Of a stretch of DNA of 64,000 nt, positions 51,361-60,509 are shown one piece after another (positions within the stretch are counted from its first letter, which is position 1; every line of letters begins with the position of its first letter). The position numbers were made by a program, and so were the translations under genes. The DNA is from an uncultured Lentisphaeria bacterium. GTDB taxonomy: Bacteria > Verrucomicrobiota > Lentisphaeria > Victivallales > UBA1829. Under the pieces are notes generated by a model. That model was not told the DNA's origin, ran no database searches, and saw only the letters and a program-made list of their open reading frames with translations. The stretch is taken from the NCBI GenBank assembly GCA_949282305.1, contig CASDPB010000060.1, positions 1 through 64,000 of the forward strand. The letters run 5' to 3'.

Positions 51361-53511
51361 TCAGGCTTCCGCCTGTCTGCCGAATTGCGTGTCGTGCAGT
51401 TTTTTGTATCTGCCGCCGAGCTGAAGCAGTTCTTCATGCGTTCCGGCTTCCACGATATGTCCTTTGTCGAGGACAATGATCATGTTTGCATTTTTGATGG
51501 TGCTCAGGCGATGCGCGATGGCGAAGACTGTGCGGTTTGCCATGACTTTGTTCAGCGCGTCCTGCACCAGTTTTTCCGTGACGGTGTCAAGGGCACTGGT
51601 TGCTTCGTCAAGAATCAGGATCGGCGGGTTCTTGAGGATCGCGCGGGCAATGGAGACGCGCTGTTTTTCTCCGCCGCTGAGGAGAAATCCTTTTTCTCCG
51701 ACGATGGTGTCATAACCGTCCTTGTGGCGTCCGTCCGTGATGAAACGGTGCGCATTTGCCTGCTTTGCCGCCTGAATGATCTCCCCCCGCGACGCATCGG
51801 GAACGCCGTAGGCAATATTGTTCGCGATGGTGTCGTTGAAGAGGATTGCGTCCTGCGTGACAATTCCGATCAAATCGCGCAGGGAATCGGTCTTCACGTC
51901 GCGCAGGTCAATTCCGTCAATCGTCACTTTTCCTCCGTTTACATCATAGAAACGCGCGATCAGGTTTGCGATTGTGGTCTTGCCGGAACCCGTTTCCCCG
52001 ACGACCGCGACCACGTGCCCTTTCGGAATTGTCAGATTGATGCCGTCGAGGATTCTCTTCTGATCGTAAGCGAAGACCACATCGGTGAAGCGGATTTCCT
52101 TTTTGAATTCCCTGATTTCAACGGGGTTTTCCTTTTCGTGCAGACTCGTATCAATGTCGATCAGCTGAAAATAACGGTCCGCGGCTGCCATGCTCCGCTG
52201 GAACTGTGCGGAGATTTTCGCCAGCGCCTTGATCGGAGCGTATGCCAGGAAACACGGGGTCAGGAGCTGTGCCAGTTCGGTCAGAGTGACTCCCTGGCTG
52301 TAGCTGAATACAAAAAACACCAGCGTGGAACCGACTGCGACGGTTTCCATCAGGGGCGCCATGAAAAGCTGCATTTTCAGCGCCCGGTTTACGGAATTGA
52401 AATATCGGGCGTTGGTCTCCTCGAAACGCCGGATCTCCCGGTTTTCCGCATGGTATGCCTTCACGACGATGATGCCGGAAAGCACCTCGTGCATCCGCGT
52501 GACGACATCCGCAATCTGAGAGAAGGAGCGTCTGTAGATCTTGCGGATTTTTCTTGCGATGATCATGATCGGAAGCACGCAGAGCGGAAGCCCGATGAAA
52601 AGAATGACGGCAAGCAGCCAGTTGTTGTATTTGAAACTGGCAAGGAGAATCGCGGCAAAGCAGGCGAGAATCTCCAGCGGGCAGCGCGTGGCGTCCGCTA
52701 TGGAGTTTGTGATTGCCGCCTCCAGCGCTCCCGTGTCATTGGTCGAACAGCTGATCAGCTGTCCGACGTCGATCTGCCCGTAGAAGCGCATGGACTGGGT
52801 CATCATTTTCCGGAATGCTTCGTCGCGCATATCCGTGGAGACTTTCGTCCCGACCCAGCGCGTGTAATAGTTGTTGATGAATATGAAGAGATTGCGGATC
52901 ACCCAGAGGAATACGAAGCCGGCGACGAAGATGGAGAAGAACTGCCATGTCATGCTTCCCGACGGCGTTTCCGCCGGAAGATCCAGAAGGACGGTTTTCC
53001 CGATGGAAAACACTATATCGCCGTTCCGGTAGGAGATGTGCATGTCCCAGGAGGCGGGAACCACACTGTTGAGCTGTTCGTCCGCTTTGAGCAGCTTCTT
53101 TTCCAGCTCTCCCCGGTTGTCGGGGGTTTGCAGAATTGAGGCGACCGTCTTGATTTTTTCCTGTTCCGTGGCGTTCCGCCCGCCGGTGCTCTGGACAATG
53201 CGTTCCGCCAGCTGCTGCTGCGGGACTGCGAGGAGGCTGCTGACGCTTTTGATTTTTTCCTGCGGGTCCGTCTCGCGTTCCATGACCTGAACGATTCTTG
53301 CCGCTGTTTTTTCCGCCGCGACGACGTTTTCCGGTTTGCTGGGATCGACTCCTTTCATAAGATAGGGGATCATCAGCAGTCCGCCGAACAGTGAGCTGCT
53401 GGCGATGAAACCTGCCAGAATCCCTATGGTGAGACGCCACTTATAGGGTTTTGCATATCCCAGCAGGCGCCAGTAATTCATGAAATCGCGTTTTCTGTTG
53501 TGGTGAGACAT
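51361..53511 (-). CDS. ABC exporter (MsbA-like) with extracytoplasmic insertion
   Basis: A 716-residue half-transporter: membrane domain then ATPase. The ATPase shows Walker A GETGSGKTT, signature LSGGEKQRVSIARAI, Walker B ILILDEATSALD and the H-loop AIAHRLSTI. The membrane part is longer than the usual 580-600-residue MsbA type because of about 135 residues between the first two helices (about 55-190). These include two copies of QEKIK-S/T-V-S/A-S-L/I-L (QEKIKSVSSLL and QEKIKTVASIL). I chose the ATG at 53511 with AAGGA 6 bases upstream. Cargo unknown: lipid, polysaccharide precursor or peptide. Confidence 0.9.
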   Translation of the reverse strand: MSHHNRKRDFMNYWRLLGYAKPYKWRLTIGILAGFIASSSLFGGLLMIPYLMKGVDPSKPENVVAAEKTAARIVQVMERETDPQEKIKSVSSLLAVPQQQLAERIVQSTGGRNATEQEKIKTVASILQTPDNRGELEKKLLKADEQLNSVVPASWDMHISYRNGDIVFSIGKTVLLDLPAETPSGSMTWQFFSIFVAGFVFLWVIRNLFIFINNYYTRWVGTKVSTDMRDEAFRKMMTQSMRFYGQIDVGQLISCSTNDTGALEAAITNSIADATRCPLEILACFAAILLASFKYNNWLLAVILFIGLPLCVLPIMIIARKIRKIYRRSFSQIADVVTRMHEVLSGIIVVKAYHAENREIRRFEETNARYFNSVNRALKMQLFMAPLMETVAVGSTLVFFVFSYSQGVTLTELAQLLTPCFLAYAPIKALAKISAQFQRSMAAADRYFQLIDIDTSLHEKENPVEIREFKKEIRFTDVVFAYDQKRILDGINLTIPKGHVVAVVGETGSGKTTIANLIARFYDVNGGKVTIDGIDLRDVKTDSLRDLIGIVTQDAILFNDTIANNIAYGVPDASRGEIIQAAKQANAHRFITDGRHKDGYDTIVGEKGFLLSGGEKQRVSIARAILKNPPILILDEATSALDTVTEKLVQDALNKVMANRTVFAIAHRLSTIKNANMIIVLDKGHIVEAGTHEELLQLGGRYKKLHDTQFGRQAEA

Positions 53512-53812
53512 CAGGGTTCCTTCTTTAACAAAATTCATTTTCCGGTAACTTGACAAGTCGATAAGATAACACAGAAACTGTTTTTTTCCATATCCCGTTG
53601 CCGGAAAAAGAGAAGTTATTTCTTCCGGAGGAACTTTCACGGGCAAGGCGGAAGGAAAAGGAACCGCGGAAAACGAAGCGGTTATGGCAGAACGGGAAAA
53701 CCGGGCTGAGCTCAGTTTCTCTCAAGCCGGTTTTTCCCGTTTCCCCTGCGGATTTCGGTGTCCCGGAACCTTGTGTCCCGGTGCCGTTTCATGTTTTCAA
53801 ATCGGGATTTCG
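53512..53812. other. Spacer with large inverted repeat (possible terminator)
   Basis: No gene is seen in these 301 bases. AACGGGAAAACCGG (53691-53704) pairs with CCGGTTTTTCCCGTT (53727-53741), with further pairing inside (TGAG/CTCA). The hairpin is 72-122 bases past the beta-helix gene stop and could end its transcript before the ABC exporter promoter. No clear promoter for the exporter was found. Confidence 0.5.
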
Positions 53813-56152
53813 TTACTCTTCGGGAGCCTGCAATATGACATTGGATGTGAAGACACGCATATTTCCCGCTCCATACACGTCTTTGCCTCCGGAGCTGCGC
53901 CGCGAAATGCCGGAACGGTTGCCGAAAGCCAGTCCCTCGGCTCCGCATACGAAATCTTCGAGAACCAGCATTTTCGGCAATGCCGCCGCATGAAGAAACG
54001 CCAGATGGCAGTAACGGTTGGCATGTTGGGAAAAGCCTTCCGAGATCATGATCGAATCCGCCGGAGAGAAGTTGCAGAGCGGTGTCATACCCATGAATTC
54101 GCCGCCGAAACGATTCCCGAGACAGTAAATCCTGCCGTGATTGTCGATCCAGCGGGCATTCACGCCCCACTGCTTGTCCCGGAATTTCCCCGTGTCTTCG
54201 CGTCCGTTGCCGATTTTGGTTTTCGGAAGGATCGGCACCAGCAGGTTGTATTGGAACAGCAGTTCACCGCCGCGGTTTATAAAAAAGCCGGTGTTGTGCA
54301 TTCTCCCGTCGTTCATGCACCAGTTCTTTTCGATCTCTTTCCGTGTCAGGTCGGCATCAAGTGCACACATTGTGCCGAGGAAACGGCTGCGCCCGATTTT
54401 GAGTTTGCTTTCATCACCTTTTTTTGCGGTGCGCGCAAGAACCGAAGCGGAGGACTGATCCGTGAAGAGACAGAAATCAAAAAGATATTCCCCGTCCGGC
54501 GCTGCCTGGATTTCCACAGCATTGCGTCCGCCGGCAAATCCGATGCCTTCCCAGACGTTCCGGCGGTTTCCCTGAACGCGGAAAAGCGGTCCCGGAAACT
54601 CTTTCGGTGCAAGAAACAGCGAGTTGCCGTCCGAGGACAGCCTGATATTGTCCGGAACGGAAAGCGTCCGTCTGATCCGGATGTTGGCGGAAGGGAACAC
54701 CACGGTCGCGGGAGCCTCTTTTGCGGCGGCGGCAAGGGCGGCTTCCACGGCGGCGCTTTCATCCTTGCCTTTTCCCGTCACCCCGTATTTCCCGGCGTCA
54801 ATCCGTTTCGCAAAGACCGCATCGGGATCAAAGGAAAGTCTGACCGGTTTCATTTTCGCTGCCGCGGCGATCTTCTTCGGCAGCGGAGTCGTCAGAAAAT
54901 CATCGGCTCCGGGCGTCAGTTCCGGATCAATGTTGTCGCTGCATCCTGAAACGCAGAAGCTGAATGAGAGATTGCGGTCGCGGTCCTTGTAATAGCAGAG
55001 ACGGTTGAGAAAATCGTTTTTCGACAGAGGTTTCCCGTAACTTACCGCGCGCACTGCGCGTCCGCTCGGGTCCGTCACATTGCGGATTGCGATCAGATTG
55101 GGGGACGTTCCCGCCGCAAGGAAAACAATTCCCCCTTCGGGGCAGCCCGCGCTTTTGATTCTGGAATCCGCCACCCGGATTACCGTGCTGAGATAACCGG
55201 GCTTCAGATCTGATTTTACAAGACACCAGCCGTCCGCGCCTTTGACGTCAAATTCACATTCGTCGATGTAAAGGAGCGCTTTGTTTTCCACCGTTGCCGA
55301 AATGTCAATCCAGTATGGCGAATCCGCTTTGCCGCCGGAGCCCATGCCCTTTACATTCCGGAAGTAGACCTGATTCATCAGCCGGAATACCGGGCCTTTC
55401 TGCGCTTTCGGCGTTGTGATTCGTGAATTGCGGATGATTGCCAGATCGCACGAGAGATCCATGACGCGGGCGCAGTTTGAGAAATCGCAGTTCTCAATGT
55501 CGAACAGTGTGGAATTCCAGAATTCCGAACGCCCCGGCTTTGCGGGTATGGGTGTCAGCTGTGGAACAGTCTGTGAAATCCAGTTCACCTGATATGGCGC
55601 TTTCAGCACTTTGTTTTCCACGGGAATGCGGCAGACGACCGCGGTGTCTGAAGAGCCTTCAAGACGGCACCCGTCCAGATGAACCATCGCCGTATCGGAA
55701 TTCTGCGTCCATACCTGAAGCTGTGTTTTTCCCCCGCGGAGAACGAGGGAGCGGATCATCAGGCGGAATACATTGTTGAAATAAAACAGATCTGCCTTCG
55801 GGTCGCTTTGAACGATCACGGCGCCTTTTTCCCCGCGTAAACTGATTTTACGGCTCAGGGAATTCGGTCCCGGATAAACCAGCGGACGCGTGATTTTGTA
55901 GGTGCCTGCCGGGAAATACACTTCGTTGAATGCCCCTTCTCCTCCCCAGCCGCTGCCGAAACTGCCGCCCATCGTGCTGATTAAAGCGAAAGTCTCGGAA
56001 TATGACGCATTCAGCAGCGCCTTCTGAATTGCGGCGGTATCGTCTGCGGTGCCGTCTCCCACCGCGCCGAAAGATTTTACATTGTATCTGTTGCCGAAAA
56101 CACTGAACGCGCCCAGCAGCAGAATTCCGAACATCAGCAAAGTCTTTTTCAT
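53813..56152 (-). CDS. Exported pectate-lyase-3-like beta-helix protein
   Basis: A 779-residue secreted protein. A signal peptide (about residues 1-20) is followed by a pectate lyase superfamily / GH28-GH55-like right-handed beta-helix. The opening VKSFGAVGDGTADDTAAIQK and YFPAGTYKITRPL are diagnostic. A second, similar start near residues 435-480 (GKYGVTGKGKDESAAVEAAL) suggests two tandem helices, as in GH55 or phage tailspikes. Lyase or hydrolase activity is plausible but catalytic residues are not obvious. It lies 20 bases after the pseudopilin gene and is the exported enzyme of a LacI - pseudopilin - enzyme operon. Confidence 0.85.
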   Translation of the reverse strand: MKKTLLMFGILLLGAFSVFGNRYNVKSFGAVGDGTADDTAAIQKALLNASYSETFALISTMGGSFGSGWGGEGAFNEVYFPAGTYKITRPLVYPGPNSLSRKISLRGEKGAVIVQSDPKADLFYFNNVFRLMIRSLVLRGGKTQLQVWTQNSDTAMVHLDGCRLEGSSDTAVVCRIPVENKVLKAPYQVNWISQTVPQLTPIPAKPGRSEFWNSTLFDIENCDFSNCARVMDLSCDLAIIRNSRITTPKAQKGPVFRLMNQVYFRNVKGMGSGGKADSPYWIDISATVENKALLYIDECEFDVKGADGWCLVKSDLKPGYLSTVIRVADSRIKSAGCPEGGIVFLAAGTSPNLIAIRNVTDPSGRAVRAVSYGKPLSKNDFLNRLCYYKDRDRNLSFSFCVSGCSDNIDPELTPGADDFLTTPLPKKIAAAAKMKPVRLSFDPDAVFAKRIDAGKYGVTGKGKDESAAVEAALAAAAKEAPATVVFPSANIRIRRTLSVPDNIRLSSDGNSLFLAPKEFPGPLFRVQGNRRNVWEGIGFAGGRNAVEIQAAPDGEYLFDFCLFTDQSSASVLARTAKKGDESKLKIGRSRFLGTMCALDADLTRKEIEKNWCMNDGRMHNTGFFINRGGELLFQYNLLVPILPKTKIGNGREDTGKFRDKQWGVNARWIDNHGRIYCLGNRFGGEFMGMTPLCNFSPADSIMISEGFSQHANRYCHLAFLHAAALPKMLVLEDFVCGAEGLAFGNRSGISRRSSGGKDVYGAGNMRVFTSNVILQAPEE

Positions 56153-56172
56153 AATGGATATGGTCTCCTTTT

Positions 56173-57063
56173 TCAGTTTCCGATATTGCCGTTGTAGTCG
56201 GGGTTGAAGTAGTAATTGATCCTCCTGCTCGGAGCACCCATTGAAGTATAATATGCCTGAAGTTCGCGGATCGGTTTTACAAGGCTTTCCGTGTGGCCGT
56301 CCGCCCAGACAATATTTGCCGCCCCTGAATGACGTTCATGAACGTGTGTCCATAATGTATAATACATTTGAGCATCATAAGCGCCCATTTGATTCATGCT
56401 GTTAAAGGAGTCAGTTAACAAGAGTTTGTGCGAAGGTCCTTTTATGCGGCTGACCTGTGCCGAACCGACATATCCTCCCCAGTAGTCATATCCTCCTATG
56501 TTCCGGTTGTAGCCATAGGAAATATAAAGATACGCCCAGCCGTTTCCCGGGGTGTTCAGATTGGCTGACCCCTGCAGACTGTTGGAGCACGCGGGCAGGC
56601 TCCACTTGTATTTTGTATAACTGGTGATGGAGTCGCAGAAATATATTTTTGTTTTCGTGTAATTTAAGCGCGCCAGAGTCCTGACCCAGTTTTCCGCGTA
56701 ATAAGTGTTGGCAAGATCCCGCGGATACAGCTCCGGCATTCTGCCCGCATAATCATCGGCATAGGAATGCATTGCAAGACCGCACTGCCGCAGATTGTTG
56801 TTGCAGGAAATCGCTCTGGCGCGTTCTCGCGCCTTGTTCAGCGACGGCAGAAGCAGACTGGCAAGAATCGCGATGATCGCGATAACGACCAGAAGTTCTA
56901 TCAGTGTGAAAATATTCATTTTTCCCGCAAAGCCGCAGGGTGCGGCTGCCGGAGCAAAGCGATTCTGCACACTGCCCGTGAATACATCTCCGTAAACTTT
57001 CCTCTTTCTCCCGTTCCCGATTTTTCCGGATGGGATTGTCTCTTTCCGACACTCGTTCAACAT
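56173..57063 (-). CDS. Prepilin-like H-X9-DG protein
   Basis: A 296-residue pseudopilin. A 51-residue leader precedes [11 protein letters not shown], with Ile at -1 instead of Gly and Glu56 at +5. A hydrophobic helix and [20 protein letters not shown] follow. The C-terminal motif is H-X9-DG ([12 protein letters not shown]). I used the ATG at 57063; a start at the internal Met (MNIFTLIE) would give a conventional short leader and cannot be excluded. It lies 62 bases after the LacI gene and 20 before the beta-helix protein. Confidence 0.88.
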   Translation of the reverse strand: MLNECRKETIPSGKIGNGRKRKVYGDVFTGSVQNRFAPAAAPCGFAGKMNIFTLIELLVVIAIIAILASLLLPSLNKARERARAISCNNNLRQCGLAMHSYADDYAGRMPELYPRDLANTYYAENWVRTLARLNYTKTKIYFCDSITSYTKYKWSLPACSNSLQGSANLNTPGNGWAYLYISYGYNRNIGGYDYWGGYVGSAQVSRIKGPSHKLLLTDSFNSMNQMGAYDAQMYYTLWTHVHERHSGAANIVWADGHTESLVKPIRELQAYYTSMGAPSRRINYYFNPDYNGNIGN

Positions 57064-57125
57064 AAGCCGTTTTTCCTTTTCCTTTAATGTGCTCCCCGTT
57101 GAGAAATTACAACCCGCCGCTGTCT

Positions 57126-58205
57126 TCATCTCTTTGCCGCCGCTCCCCTCTGTTTTATATTTTCACGCAACTTGAAAAATACGCTTTTTTCCGAAACCAT
57201 GCCGATGGATTCCCTGGGAATGAAACGCGCATGCACGGTCTCGATAAAACTTTCCAGCGGAAGCGCGGGATCATTGAGATGCCGGCAGATCAGCTCCCAG
57301 GCACGTTGTCCCATGAGATCGCCACCGGTGTCAATCGTGGACAGCGAAATGGTATTGTATTCCGCGAACAGGTCGTTTTCCGAACCGATCACGGAAATGT
57401 CACCGGGAACGGAGACTCCCATTTCATAAAAACGGCGCATGATGCCCATTGCAAAGCGGTCGCTGAAACATTGAATTGCCGTGACGCTCGGTTTTTCTTC
57501 CAGGAGTTTTCCTCCTGCCATGTATCCCTGCTCGAACGCATTCAGGTCTTCGTGCAGTTCACAGCGGAATGCAGGATCCCAGTCGTTGATTCCGGCAGCC
57601 TTCAGCTTTTCAGTGAAAAAATTGTGGACTTCGGAGAATCTGCTGGAATATACCGTGTGGGCAATATGCCGGTGCCCGAGCTTGAGGAGCAGGTCGATGC
57701 ACTCGCCGACCGCATTCAGATTTTCCATGTCGATTCCGTAAAGTCCCGGCATGGGACGCCAGTCCTGCGGAGGGCCGAGCACGACCAGCGGTTTCCGCCG
57801 GGCGAGGAATTTTTCAACCAGATCCTCCAGCGGCTTCAGCCAGGTCATCTGGCAGATTGCCGCCGCGCAGTTGGACTCCAGGAGGAGTTCAAAACTGCGG
57901 CGCTGCCGGGACGGGTCAAGTTCCAGCTCAATCATGTTCAACTCATAACCGTCGTTCCGGACGCAGTTCCGCAGTTCCACGGAAATTTTGCTGAACGGAT
58001 GCGGGGTATGGAGCATGGTGATCATCCGGTTCACGCCGGATTTCAGGGCAACGGCATTTGTGTTGGGGCGATAGCCTATGTCACGGGCAATCGCCATAAT
58101 GCGCTCGCGTGTTTCGGGTCTGATCTTGCCGATTCCGCGCAACGCCATGCTGACGGTCGCATGACTGACATTCGCCGTCCGCGCAATATCGTAAATTGTT
58201 GCCAT
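57126..58205 (-). CDS. LacI family transcriptional regulator
   Basis: A 359-residue LacI repressor. The HTH and hinge read [20 protein letters not shown], then [17 protein letters not shown]. The sensor domain (about 60-340) includes [20 protein letters not shown]. It heads the operon with the pseudopilin and beta-helix protein. A consensus promoter and an adjacent dyad lie upstream, so it is probably autoregulated. It is also divergent from the GH130 gene at 58552 and may control it. Confidence 0.93.
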   Translation of the reverse strand: MATIYDIARTANVSHATVSMALRGIGKIRPETRERIMAIARDIGYRPNTNAVALKSGVNRMITMLHTPHPFSKISVELRNCVRNDGYELNMIELELDPSRQRRSFELLLESNCAAAICQMTWLKPLEDLVEKFLARRKPLVVLGPPQDWRPMPGLYGIDMENLNAVGECIDLLLKLGHRHIAHTVYSSRFSEVHNFFTEKLKAAGINDWDPAFRCELHEDLNAFEQGYMAGGKLLEEKPSVTAIQCFSDRFAMGIMRRFYEMGVSVPGDISVIGSENDLFAEYNTISLSTIDTGGDLMGQRAWELICRHLNDPALPLESFIETVHARFIPRESIGMVSEKSVFFKLRENIKQRGAAAKR

Positions 58206-58551
58206 GAAACGATCCTGTTAAATTGTAATTTACTCGATTAACCTGTATTAATTATATTACAAAATCCTGATATTGTCAATAGGGTAAACTGCAAAAAAAC
58301 GAAAAAAAGTTGATTTTTCTGCTGTTCGCCGGGGGAAGCGGGTGCAGCCGGGGGAATCCGCGGTCTGAATGCCTGAAGACGGGATTCTGCTTCCGGCGGA
58401 ACTGTCCGCTGACGATCTTCCGGCGCGGAAGACAGGGAAAAGCAGGAATCATTAAATATAAAGCAGTAATTGCGTAGTATCATGGCGTTTTTACTGTATA
58501 GTTCATTCAGTATATATTCTGCTGCCGCAATTCAATGAGGAGTGAAATAAA
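58206..58551. promoter_or_regulatory. LacI/GH130 divergent region with consensus promoter
   Basis: On the minus strand TTGACA (58274-58279) and TATAAT (58251-58256) are exactly 17 bases apart, a perfect sigma-70 promoter for the LacI operon. Directly downstream, ATTAA-CCTGTA-TTAAT (58237-58252) is an inverted repeat over the start site, a likely operator. Toward the GH130 gene I see only a weak TATATA near 58511 and AGGAG before its ATG. The rest of the 346 bases holds no gene. Confidence 0.7.
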
Positions 58552-59523
58552 ATGGCGAAAATCATCGGAACAGCCTGCCCGAATCTTCCCTGGCAGGAAC
58601 GTCCTGCAAACTGGCACCGCCCGATCTGGCGCGATACCGGAAACCCGATCATCAGACATAATCAGCTCAGGAGCTCAAACAGCATTTTCAACAGCGCCGT
58701 GGTCCCGTTTCGGGATGGATTCGCCGGCGTGTTCCGCTGCGATGACATTGCACGGCACTGCAGACTGCATGCCGGTTTCAGCAAAGACGGCATTCACTGG
58801 CAGATCGACGAGTCCCCGATTCAATTTGAAAGCGACATTCCCTTTGAGTACGGATATGATCCCCGTGTCTGCCGGATAGAGGACCGCTGGTATGTGACCT
58901 GGTGCAACGGAATGAATGGCGAACCGACGATCGGTCTGGCGGAGACAACCGATTTCAGGAAGTTCCGGCAGATGGAAAACGCCTTCCTTCCATACAACCG
59001 GAACGGAGTTCTTTTTCCCCGCAGAATCAACGGCATGTATGTCATGCTCAGCAGACCGAGCGACAACGGCGCGACTCCTTTCGGCGATATTTATCTGAGC
59101 CGCAGTCCGGATCTGCGTTACTGGGGAGACCATCGCCTGGTGATGCGTCCGGTGAAGTTCGGCTGGCAGTCCACAAAGATCGGCGCCGGCCCGGTGCCGA
59201 TCGAAACGGATGCCGGATGGCTGCTGATCTATCATGGCGTTCTGACCAGCTGCAACGGGCTTGTCTATGCCTTCGGCGCGGCTTTGCTGGATCTTGACGA
59301 TCCGTCGAAGGTCATCAGGCGTACGCCCAATTATCTGCTGGCTCCGGAAGAACTTTACGAACGGGTGGGAGACGTGTCGAACGTGGTCTTCCCCTGTGCG
59401 ACGTTGCAGGATTCCGCAACCGGACGGATCGCAATCTACTACGGATGCGCGGATACCTGCGTCGGGATCGCCTACGGGTATCTTGATGACGTGATCGCTG
59501 AAATGCGGGATGTCCCGCAATGA
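58552..59523 (+). CDS. GH130 mannoside phosphorylase/hydrolase 1
   Basis: A 323-residue five-bladed beta-propeller enzyme of family GH130. The conserved [16 protein letters not shown] segment marks it, along with later VFPCATL and [16 protein letters not shown]130 members split beta-mannosides by phosphorolysis or hydrolysis, releasing mannose 1-phosphate or mannose. I cannot tell which from sequence alone. GAGGAG lies 9 bases before the ATG. No signal peptide: cytoplasmic. It is followed by a PocR-AraC regulator and faces a LacI regulator. Confidence 0.9.
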   Translation: MAKIIGTACPNLPWQERPANWHRPIWRDTGNPIIRHNQLRSSNSIFNSAVVPFRDGFAGVFRCDDIARHCRLHAGFSKDGIHWQIDESPIQFESDIPFEYGYDPRVCRIEDRWYVTWCNGMNGEPTIGLAETTDFRKFRQMENAFLPYNRNGVLFPRRINGMYVMLSRPSDNGATPFGDIYLSRSPDLRYWGDHRLVMRPVKFGWQSTKIGAGPVPIETDAGWLLIYHGVLTSCNGLVYAFGAALLDLDDPSKVIRRTPNYLLAPEELYERVGDVSNVVFPCATLQDSATGRIAIYYGCADTCVGIAYGYLDDVIAEMRDVPQ

Positions 59524-59635
59524 GCTGAGGCAGAATTTCCTCCCGGATTCGGAACAGGAGCGCCCCGGCTTGCATTTTCAGATTTTTGTTTTATCTTAAG
59601 TGGAGATTTGGAAACATTCAGGAGGTCGGGCAGAC

Positions 59636-60481
59636 ATGAATTCCGAATTGTCGGCAAAGAAAATTCTGCAGCAGTATCATAACGCATTCTACAAGCTGTT
59701 CCATGTTCCGCTTGACTGGATCGACCAGAAGAACAGAACCTTTACCCTGTGCTCCAATGAACACTGCCATCCGCTCTGCAGGAAGATCATGGAGCACAGG
59801 CAGGGACGCGAAAGTTGTGAAAAGCTGACGTCTGAACGGATACAGCGCTGTCTGAGCGGCAGAACGTTTCAGATTTCCCGCTGCCATGCGGGGCTTGTCG
59901 ATGCCATTGTGCCCCTGTTTGTGGGGAACCGTTACATCGGCAGTCTGTGCGTAGGACAGTTTCTGAGGGAAAAGCCGTCGGAAGCTGATCTCCGCGTTCT
60001 GCGCCGCAGACTGGATTATCTGGGGTTGCCGCCGGGAGAGCTGGAAGAGTATTACGCCCGGACTCCCGTGATTCTCCCGGAACAGCTGGAAGGGATGCTG
60101 GAACTGCTCAAAATGATTGGCGAATATGTCGGCGAGTCGGAATCCCGGATTCTGTTTCTGCGTTCCATCAACGAAAGCAATCCGGTGCTTGCCGCCAGAG
60201 AATACATGGAAATCCACTTCAAGTCAAAACTCTCCGTGGATGGCATTGCCAGGAAAATCGGGATGAGCCCCAGTTATTTCAGCCATATTTTTCAGAAGGA
60301 AACGGGCAGCAGTCCGATTCAATATTTGAATTCATTCCGCATTCAAAAGGCCTGCGAGCTTCTGCAGGAGACGTCTCTCAGCATATCGGAAATCGCTTTT
60401 GAATGCGGTTTTCAGAGTCTGCCGCATTTCAACAGGATCTTCCGGAAAATGACAGGGAAGACCCCGCGGATGTTTCGCTGA
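59636..60481 (+). CDS. PocR-domain AraC family regulator
   Basis: A 281-residue regulator. The N-terminal PocR sensor (about residues 8-165) has the Cys-rich pattern LCSNEHCHPLCRK, SCEKL and SRCHAGLVDAIVPL and the GSLCVGQF element. PocR domains bind small hydrocarbons or alcohols, for example in propanediol control. The C-terminal HTH pair shows SPSYFSHIFQKETGSSP and SLPHFNRIFRKMTGKTP. I chose the ATG at 59636, with AGGAGG 10 bases upstream. It follows the GH130 gene by 112 bases and converges with the minus-strand operon that encodes a second GH130; it may control either. Confidence 0.9.
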   Translation: MNSELSAKKILQQYHNAFYKLFHVPLDWIDQKNRTFTLCSNEHCHPLCRKIMEHRQGRESCEKLTSERIQRCLSGRTFQISRCHAGLVDAIVPLFVGNRYIGSLCVGQFLREKPSEADLRVLRRRLDYLGLPPGELEEYYARTPVILPEQLEGMLELLKMIGEYVGESESRILFLRSINESNPVLAAREYMEIHFKSKLSVDGIARKIGMSPSYFSHIFQKETGSSPIQYLNSFRIQKACELLQETSLSISEIAFECGFQSLPHFNRIFRKMTGKTPRMFR

Positions 60482-60509
60482 CGTTTCGGCCGCCGCCGCT
60501 GTTCTGCGG

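Noticed and set aside
51322-53139. Long antisense frame (605 codons) across the ABC exporter
   Set aside because: It is antisense to a gene with all ATPase motifs and has no recognisable domain.
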